11,628 nt of DNA, taken from contig JASLIR010000389.1 of NCBI GenBank assembly GCA_030152125.1, positions 1-11,628 on the forward strand. Reading direction: 5' to 3'. The stretch comes from Alkanindiges sp. Lineage in GTDB: Bacteria; Pseudomonadota; Gammaproteobacteria; Pseudomonadales; Moraxellaceae. The notes under the pieces are model-generated. The model searched no databases. It worked only from the letters and a program-made list of their open reading frames with translations, and had not been told where the DNA came from. Of this stretch, positions 7,301-11,628 are shown in pieces (the stretch's first letter is position 1; every line of letters starts with the position of its first letter). The position numbers were made by a program, and so were the translations under genes.

Positions 7301-7582
7301 GGTCACCAGCGACTCGCCGGGACGGGAATACGCCACCACCTTGTCGTAGTTGCCGGTTTCCATTACTTTCTTTTCAATGCGGTCGGTGACCTGTAGCGCC
7401 ACCTCCTCTGCCGTAGCACCCGGCCAGTAGGTTTGAATCACCATCACTTTAAAAGTAAATGGCGGGTCTTCACTTTGTCCCAGCTTGGAATAGGACAGTA
7501 CGCCCACCACCGCCAGTAACAGCATGAAATAACGCACAATCTGGCGATTCTGGATCGCCCATTCGGAAAGGTTAAAACGCAT
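4397..7582 (-). CDS. RND-family (HAE-1 type) multidrug efflux pump, inner-membrane permease
   Basis: A 1061-residue proton-driven RND permease, normal length for the AcrB/HAE-1 class. It exports drugs or other amphiphiles from the periplasm and outer leaflet through a tripartite complex. Layout: TM1 near 12-31, first porter loop to about 335, TM2-6 about 336-485, central cytoplasmic loop, TM7 about 567-588, second porter loop to about 903, TM8-12 to about 1050. The TM4 proton-relay pair Asp402-Asp403 is in GLLVDDAIIAVEMM and matches AcrB Asp407/408. In TM10 the AcrB Lys940 position appears to be Arg968 (MIMRNSLILID). Thr1005 probably matches AcrB Thr978. The central loop (about 510-548) is some 30 residues longer than in AcrB and of biased composition. 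AAGGA lies 7 bases before the ATG. The adaptor gene ends 14 bases upstream, so the two form an operon. The sequence feels closer to TriC/MexK-like pumps than to AcrB, but the substrate is unknown. Confidence 0.96.
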   Translation of the reverse strand: MRFNLSEWAIQNRQIVRYFMLLLAVVGVLSYSKLGQSEDPPFTFKVMVIQTYWPGATAEEVALQVTDRIEKKVMETGNYDKVVAYSRPGESLVTFMARDSMHSEEIPDLWYLVRKKVGDIKQTLPAGVQGPFFNDEFGDTFGNIYVLTSDGFSYATMKEYADRIQLQLQPVKDVGKIDLVGLQDEKIWIELSNTKAINLGLPLGAVQQALEAQNAITPSGYFETATDRIQLRVSGAFKSVDDIKNMPIYVAGRTLKVSDIAEVYRGFSDPAQPRMRFMGKDGIGIAVSMKKGGDILALGKSLEQEFARIQKTLPAGMTLSKVSDQPAAVKDSVGEFVRVLAEAVIIVLLVSFFSLGFRTGMVVALTIPLVLAMTFAAMHYFNVGLHKISLGALVLALGLLVDDAIIAVEMMAIKMEQGFSRLKAAGFAWSTTAFPMLTGTLITAAGFLPIATAQSGTGEYTRSIFEVVTIALLVSWIAAVIFVPYLGDRLLPDMTQHGQQKPWYQRLFKRKKADAQQEPITQVQVTEAQALSPESGAVVAASHAHDPYASKFYQRFRGLVRWCVTYRKTVIVITLALFAVSIVMFGMVQQQFFPPSNRAEIMVDLKLAEGASLKATEAQVRKLEKLLQQKEGIENYVAYVGTGSPRFYLPLDQQLPQAGFAQFVVLAKSLEERDKLRWWLVDTLHQQFPDVRSRVSLLENGPPVGYPIQFRVSGEHIEKVREIARQVAGKVSENPEVTNVHLDWQEPSKVIYLDIDQDRARALGVTSSDLSRFIQSSLSGLSLNQYREKRELIEIRVRGDASERAQVDALSSLAVPSNNGGSVPLSQIASIRYGFEEGIIWHRNRLPTVTVRADIRGKQQPVTLVNQISPTLDGIRQQLPAGYLLQAGGTVEDSARGQASVNAGMPLFLAVVMTLLMLQLRSISRSLMVLLTAPLGLIGVVLFLLLLNKPFGFVAMLGTIALSGMIMRNSLILIDQIEQDILSGLTPWDAVIESTVRRFRPIALTAAAAVLAMIPLSRSIFFGPMAVAIMGGLIVATALTLLFLPALYAAWFRVKKEPSTS

Positions 7583-7596
7583 GATGGCATCCTTCC

Positions 7597-8715
7597 CTAT
7601 AAGGCTGTTTTAGCGGCAGGTGCAGCCGTTACCGGACGGTTATCCCGGTCTACCGGCGCTACTTTCTGCCCTTCATGCAGCATATGTACGCCACCAATCA
7701 CCACCCAGTCCTCGCGGTTCAGGCCAGACAAAATCGGTACGCTATCGCGGCCATAGGCACCTATGGTCACCACACGGCGCTTTAAGCTGGAAGATTTGCC
7801 ATCCAGCACCCAGACAAAGCTTTGTGACTGTTCCGCGCTGATGGCGGACAAAGGTAACTGTAACTGGTCAGCAGCAGTAGAATTGCTGACAAACACCCGC
7901 GCGCTCTGGCCAATCTTTACCGGCGCATTGCGGTCTTCAAACGACACCCGTACTGCATAGGTTCTGGAAGCATCCGCCGCAGGCGACACTTCACGCACAT
8001 AGGCTGGCCACAGACGGTTAGGGTCGGACCACATGGACACCCGCACCGGCTGCCTTTCCTTAAACTGGCTGATCAGTTGCTCCGGGATACCAATCAGTAC
8101 CTCGCGCTCACCATCAATTGCCAGTGTATACGCTGCCTGACCGGCAGCCACCACCTGTCCCACTTCAATCTGGCGCGCCACAATCACACCACTTTGATTG
8201 GCTCGCAGCACCGAATAATCGCTCTGGTTACGCACCACCTCATAATTGGATTGTGCCTGCTGCAAGCCGGCCTGGGCATTTTTATACTGGTTGGCAATCT
8301 GGTCGTACTGTGACCGGCTGACCGCATTGGAACCCACCAGCTGCTGGTAACGGTCCAGCTCGGTTTTAGCGGTCGTCGCAGCAGATCTGGCACTTTCCAG
8401 CTGGGCTTTTGCTGCACTCAGGTTCAGGTCGGCATCGGTGGCATCCAGTCGTGCCAGTGGCTGATTCACCGTCACCCGGTCACCCACGTTCACCAGGCGC
8501 TGGCTGATTTTTCCCGGCACGCGGAAGGATAATATCGACTCCTCGCGGCTGCGCACTTCGCCCGCATAGCTATTAATGCTGGCCTGATTTAATACCGGAT
8601 GCGCCACCATCACAGCGCGCGGTGACTCGGGCGGCGGCTCTTTGCGCTGGCAGGCGGTGGTGGTTAATAACACTAAACCCAGGCAACTGAGGAAAACGCT
8701 TAATCGTGGATTCAT
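7597..8715 (-). CDS. RND efflux periplasmic adaptor (membrane-fusion protein), lipoprotein
   Basis: A 372-residue HlyD/AcrA-family adaptor linking the RND pump to an outer-membrane channel. A lipoprotein-type signal is followed by Cys22 (LLTTTAC; Thr at -3 is not the preferred residue). Next come the split lipoyl/biotinyl-like domain (about 60-95 and 170-200), an alpha-helical hairpin (about 95-165), a beta-barrel and a membrane-proximal domain. The hairpin carries Arg122, Leu126 and Ser133 with the R-x3-L-x6-S spacing known for TolC-docking adaptors. The frame extends upstream to a TTG at 8739, but the ATG at 8715 is chosen because AGGAAG lies 6 bases before it and a compact signal peptide results. 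The pump gene starts 14 bases after its stop. No outer-membrane factor gene is in the locus. Confidence 0.95.
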   Translation of the reverse strand: MNPRLSVFLSCLGLVLLTTTACQRKEPPPESPRAVMVAHPVLNQASINSYAGEVRSREESILSFRVPGKISQRLVNVGDRVTVNQPLARLDATDADLNLSAAKAQLESARSAATTAKTELDRYQQLVGSNAVSRSQYDQIANQYKNAQAGLQQAQSNYEVVRNQSDYSVLRANQSGVIVARQIEVGQVVAAGQAAYTLAIDGEREVLIGIPEQLISQFKERQPVRVSMWSDPNRLWPAYVREVSPAADASRTYAVRVSFEDRNAPVKIGQSARVFVSNSTAADQLQLPLSAISAEQSQSFVWVLDGKSSSLKRRVVTIGAYGRDSVPILSGLNREDWVVIGGVHMLHEGQKVAPVDRDNRPVTAAPAAKTAL

Positions 8716-8754
8716 GACCGGCTTCCTGATCTGATTCAACTGATGTATAGGGGG

Positions 8755-8774
8755 GAGTAGTAGAATATTTACTC
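8755..8774. promoter_or_regulatory. Candidate TetR operator, distal inverted repeat
   Basis: GAGTA (8755-8759) and TACTC (8770-8774) form an inverted repeat with a 10-base spacer. Alternatively GAGTAGTA (8755-8762) pairs with TACTACTC (8790-8797) over 27 bases. It lies downstream of the efflux promoter and could block its transcription. Pattern-based only. Confidence 0.4.
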
Positions 8775-8777
8775 TAT

Positions 8778-8807
8778 TTGTAATTTTTATACTACTCAGT
8801 TTATAAA
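8778..8807 (+). promoter_or_regulatory. Candidate promoter of the TetR-family gene
   Basis: TTGTAA and TATAAA are separated by 18 bases. This would start transcription near 8814, about 50 bases before the regulator ATG. It overlaps the opposing efflux promoter and the inverted repeat at 8798-8819, consistent with autoregulation. Confidence 0.45.
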
Positions 8808-8817
8808 TTAAAGTAAA
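8789..8817 (-). promoter_or_regulatory. Candidate promoter of the efflux operon
   Basis: On the minus strand, TTTACT and TAGTAT are separated by 17 bases. The leader to the adaptor ATG would be about 65 bases. The promoter is overlapped by the inverted repeat at 8798-8819, a position suited to repression by the divergent TetR protein. Confidence 0.45.
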
Positions 8818-8819
8818 CT
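8798..8819. promoter_or_regulatory. Candidate TetR operator, proximal inverted repeat
   Basis: AGTTTA (8798-8803) and TAAACT (8814-8819) are perfect inverted half-sites with a 10-base spacer. They cover the -35 and spacer of the predicted efflux promoter and the -10 of the predicted regulator promoter, so one bound dimer could silence both directions. Confidence 0.5.
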
Positions 8820-8862
8820 ATGCAGTACAATAAATTGCCAGCCTATTTTTTGAGTACCCTAT

Positions 8863-9498
8863 ATGCCACGCCAAGCGCCAGCTGCCTCCATCGGTCGTCC
8901 TAAAGACCTTGCCAAACGTCAGGCCATTCTGGAGGCGGCCAAAACCCTGTTTTTAAAATACGGGTTTGAAGGCAGCAGTATGGACAGCATTGCGCTGGAA
9001 GCCGGGGTATCCAAACTGACGGTGTATAACCACTTTCACGACAAGGAAACCCTGTTTGTGGCTGCGGTAGAAGCGCACTGCGAAAACCAGCTGCCAGCAC
9101 CGGACTTTGACCTGAAAGAAGAAACCCCGCTGGAAAAAACCCTGCTGAGCATTGCCACCCGCTTTCAGTCAGTCATTTACAGCAGTGAAGGGCTGGAACT
9201 GCACCGCCTGATGTGTGGAGCCACCAAGCAAAACCCCTCACTGGTACACAAGTTTTATCAGGCTGGCCCGGCACGGGTGCAAAACCACATGACCCGCCTG
9301 CTGGCACAGGCACACCAGCAACGCAAGCTGATCGTACCGGACAACAAGGTGGCGGCAGAACATTTCCTGAGCATGCTGTCCGGTTGCCTGCACATGCGCG
9401 TGCTGTTTGAAATTGAACCACGTCCAACCGATGCCGAACTAAAAGCCCTGGCAGAGAAAGCTGTAGAACGCTTTCTGATTGCTTATGCCTACCAGTAA
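8863..9498 (+). CDS. TetR/AcrR-family transcriptional regulator
   Basis: A 211-residue TetR-family repressor, divergent from the efflux operon and very probably its local regulator. The N-terminal DNA-binding domain spans about residues 14-66. IALEAGVSKLTVYNHFHDKE is the characteristic second and third helix region (about 43-62), with the typical YNHF-x-x-KE-x-LF stretch. The C-terminal ligand-binding domain, with LHRLMCGATKQNPSLVHKFY, resembles the AefR-like group (TetR_C_7), from memory. In such regulators binding of an exported compound releases DNA. The ribosome binding site is weak: only GAG about 9 bases before the ATG. No alternative start is better, so low expression of the repressor is plausible. 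The inducer is unknown. Confidence 0.94.
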   Translation: MPRQAPAASIGRPKDLAKRQAILEAAKTLFLKYGFEGSSMDSIALEAGVSKLTVYNHFHDKETLFVAAVEAHCENQLPAPDFDLKEETPLEKTLLSIATRFQSVIYSSEGLELHRLMCGATKQNPSLVHKFYQAGPARVQNHMTRLLAQAHQQRKLIVPDNKVAAEHFLSMLSGCLHMRVLFEIEPRPTDAELKALAEKAVERFLIAYAYQ

Positions 9499-9508
9499 CA
9501 CAGTCCGT

Positions 9509-9567
9509 GCGGGCGCTTAAACACTAATTTTGTATAAACATTTTTTTCACAGGAAAGCGCTATCCGC
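9509..9567. repeat. Interrupted long inverted repeat after the TetR gene
   Basis: GCGGGCGCTT (9509-9518) pairs with AAGCGC (9555-9560) plus CCGC (9564-9567), with a 3-base bulge and a 36-base AT-rich loop. It could act as a weak terminator or a structured leader. The loop is too long for a classical intrinsic terminator. Confidence 0.35.
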
Positions 9568-9580
9568 CCTGCCTTTTGTC

Positions 9581-9608
9581 GCTTATAGTCAAAGCATCAG
9601 CTATAAGC
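9581..9608. promoter_or_regulatory. 8-bp inverted repeat over a -10-like box upstream of ppc
   Basis: GCTTATAG (9581-9588) and CTATAAGC (9601-9608) are perfect inverted repeats with a 12-base spacer. The left arm includes TATAGT (9584-9589), a -10-like hexamer, but no good -35 lies 16-18 bases upstream. The repeat ends 15 bases before the ppc ATG. It may be an operator or an mRNA hairpin near the ribosome binding site. Confidence 0.4.
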
Positions 9609-9623
9609 CTGGCAGGATAAATA

Positions 9624-11628
9624 ATGACCACACTGGATAGCGCTGCGCTGCAAAGCCCACAGCATGACCCGCACGCTGCCTTGCGTGACGATGTACGCTT
9701 GCTGGGTAACCTGCTGGGGCAAACCCTGAAAGAGCAGGTTGGTCAGGGCGTGTTTGATACGGTTGAACAGATCCGGCATTTATCCAAGCAAACCCGCGAT
9801 GGCGACCACAATGCCAAGCTGCAACTGGACCAGTTACTGTCTTCACTGCATGAAGATGAACTGCTGCCAGTAGCGCGTGCCTTTACCCAGTTTCTTAACC
9901 TGGCCAATATTGCCGAGCAATACCACCGCGTGCGCCGCCGCCGTGCCTGGCAATGCATGGAAGATGTTAAGCCACAGGCAGGCTCCCTGCAGGAGCTGAT
10001 TCCACGGCTGGTTGCCAAAGGGATTAGCGGAGATGCGCTATGGCAGGCTATTCTGGCCATGAACGTGGAGCTGGTACTAACCGCACACCCGACCGAAATC
10101 AGCCGCCGCACCCTCATTCAAAAATATGATGACATCAGTGACTGCCTGGAAATACTGGATAAACAGAAACTCAGCCCGCAGGAAAAAAAAGCCGTACTGT
10201 CACACCTGAAACGTGAAATTACCGCCGCCTGGCATACCGATGAAATCCGCAGCCACAAGCCTACCCCGGTGGATGAAGCCAAATGGGGCTTTACTGCCAT
10301 TGAGCAAACCCTGTGGAAAGCCATTCCCATGTTTGTGCAGGAACTGGATGAGGTCACTTTTTTCTATACCGGCAAGCATTTACCACTGGATCATGCGCCT
10401 ATCCGCTTTGCCTCGTGGATGGGGGGTGACCGTGATGGCAACCCCAATGTGACCCATGCGGTAACGCAGGAAGTACTACTGTTGTCGCGCTGGCAGGCTG
10501 CTGACCTGTTCTGGCGCGATATTGATGCGCTGCGCTGGGATTTATCCATGGAAACCTGTAGTGATGAACTGCGCAACGCAATTGGCACCAGTTCAAAAGA
10601 GCCTTACCGCGACCTGTTACGCAGCGTGCGTGACCGGCTGGAAAAAACCCGGGAATGGACGCATGCGCGTATTCGCGGTGAACAGGCGGATGATGCAGGG
10701 GTGTACCATCACAGTGATGAACTGATGCAACCGCTGTTGCTGTGCTACCGCTCACTGGTGGCCTGCAACATGCAGGACATTGCCAATGGCGGCCTGTTGG
10801 ACCTGATCCGCCGGGTGGCCTGTTTTGGTATAGAACTGCTAAAGCTGGATATCCGGCAGGAGTCCGGGCGGCATCGTGAAGCGGTAAACGCCATTACCGA
10901 ATATCTGGGTGTAGGCCGTTATCTGGACTGGGATGAAAGCCAGCGTCAGGCCTTTCTGCTGCAGGAACTGGCCAATCCCCGACCCCTGCTGCCCCAGCAC
11001 TTGAATGCAGCAGCGGATGCCAGCATCCTTTCCGACAATGTGCAGGAAGTACTGGCAACCGTGCGCATGCTGGCCAAACAGCCCCAGCACTCACTGGGTG
11101 CCTATGTGATTTCCATGGCGGAATATCCCAGTGATGTGCTGGCAGTGATGCTGCTGCAGAAAGAAGCAGAAATTAAGCACCCCATGCGGGTGGTACCACT
11201 GTTTGAAACCCTGAAAGACCTAAACAACGCTGCCGACAGCCTGAACCAGCTGCTTAGTATCGACTGGTACAAGCAGGCCATTAGCGACCCGAAAAGCGGC
11301 CAGGCCAGACAGGAAATCATGATTGGCTATTCCGACTCGGCCAAGGATGCCGGTTTTCTGGCCGCCAACTGGGCGCAATACCGCGCACAGGAACAGCTCA
11401 CCCAGGTGGCGGCAAAACACGGCGTCACCCTGACCCTGTTTCATGGCCGTGGCGGCTCTATCAGCCGTGGTGGTGCGCCTACCCATCAGGCCTTGCTGTC
11501 GCAGCCGCCGGGTTCGGTTAAAGGCGCTATTCGGGTTACGGAACAGGGCGAAATGATCCGCTTTAAATTCGGCATGCTGGGCATTGCCTTGCGCAACCTG
11601 GAACTGTACGCCAGCGCCACTCTGGAAG
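9624..11628 (+). CDS. ppc: Phosphoenolpyruvate carboxylase, 3'-truncated by window edge
   Basis: Cytoplasmic enzyme that adds bicarbonate to phosphoenolpyruvate to make oxaloacetate, refilling the TCA cycle. The window holds 668 codons of an expected 880-930, with no internal stop. Catalytic motifs are present: VLTAHPTE with His155 (E. coli His138), GGDRDGNP at 267-274, LDIRQES with Arg411, GYSDSAKDAG with Lys574 (E. coli Lys546), FHGRGGSISRGGAP with His607, Arg609 and Arg615, and QGEMIRFKFG with Lys648. These alignments are from memory of the family. AGGA lies 6 bases before the ATG, and the N-terminus matches bacterial homologues in length. Nothing links it functionally to the efflux locus upstream. 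Allosteric residues near the C-terminus lie outside the window. Confidence 0.97.
   Translation, partial: MTTLDSAALQSPQHDPHAALRDDVRLLGNLLGQTLKEQVGQGVFDTVEQIRHLSKQTRDGDHNAKLQLDQLLSSLHEDELLPVARAFTQFLNLANIAEQYHRVRRRRAWQCMEDVKPQAGSLQELIPRLVAKGISGDALWQAILAMNVELVLTAHPTEISRRTLIQKYDDISDCLEILDKQKLSPQEKKAVLSHLKREITAAWHTDEIRSHKPTPVDEAKWGFTAIEQTLWKAIPMFVQELDEVTFFYTGKHLPLDHAPIRFASWMGGDRDGNPNVTHAVTQEVLLLSRWQAADLFWRDIDALRWDLSMETCSDELRNAIGTSSKEPYRDLLRSVRDRLEKTREWTHARIRGEQADDAGVYHHSDELMQPLLLCYRSLVACNMQDIANGGLLDLIRRVACFGIELLKLDIRQESGRHREAVNAITEYLGVGRYLDWDESQRQAFLLQELANPRPLLPQHLNAAADASILSDNVQEVLATVRMLAKQPQHSLGAYVISMAEYPSDVLAVMLLQKEAEIKHPMRVVPLFETLKDLNNAADSLNQLLSIDWYKQAISDPKSGQARQEIMIGYSDSAKDAGFLAANWAQYRAQEQLTQVAAKHGVTLTLFHGRGGSISRGGAPTHQALLSQPPGSVKGAIRVTEQGEMIRFKFGMLGIALRNLELYASATLE

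Noticed and set aside
8716..8739. Eight-codon longer N-terminus of the efflux adaptor from a TTG start
   Set aside because: The ATG at 8715 has AGGAAG at ideal spacing and gives a normal lipoprotein signal, while the TTG has no suitable ribosome binding site.

Overview
The window reads as chromosomal DNA of a Gram-negative proteobacterium, probably gamma- or betaproteobacterial. The support is a type I DnaJ with a sigma32-like promoter, a tripartite RND efflux operon whose periplasmic adaptor carries a TolC-docking motif, Shine-Dalgarno-led genes, and a bacterial-type PEP carboxylase. Base composition is fairly even, with AT-rich intergenic stretches. I cannot name the genus. No phage, transposase, CRISPR, tRNA or rRNA is visible.

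Left part (1-2411, all on the minus strand). The 5' two thirds of dnaJ runs off the left edge and has its own sigma32-like promoter. Upstream of it lie a macro-domain (ADP-ribosyl hydrolase type) gene and a LysR-type regulator gene, spaced 15 bases apart and so probably one lysR-macro transcription unit. The regulator diverges from an EamA-family (DMT superfamily) permease gene (2544-3467, plus). The 132-base gap between them holds a perfect 20-bp palindrome and further TGTGCA-like half-sites, which makes it a likely control region.

Middle (3468-3870). A 403-base stretch has no convincing gene but is rich in secondary structure: several short hairpins, a 10-bp stem, a nested inverted repeat of about 148 bp, and a strong bidirectional-type terminator. 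This is the least explained part of the window.

Efflux locus (3871-9498). A TetR/AcrR regulator (plus) diverges from a minus-strand operon of membrane-fusion protein, HAE-1 type RND pump and, after 154 bases, a small three-helix membrane protein. The regulator-operon gap contains overlapping divergent promoters and two inverted repeats with 10-base spacers, the expected layout for TetR repression of an efflux operon. No outer-membrane channel gene is present, so the pump should borrow a TolC-type channel encoded elsewhere.

Right end (9624-11628). The first 668 codons of PEP carboxylase (ppc) run off the right edge. The gene is preceded by a good ribosome binding site and an 8-bp inverted repeat near the start.

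Most of this is standard chromosomal content. I found no convincing undescribed multi-gene system. The observations most worth following are the structured intergenic element, the palindromic regulator/permease control region with its linked macro-domain gene, and the pump's arginine in place of the usual proton-relay lysine.
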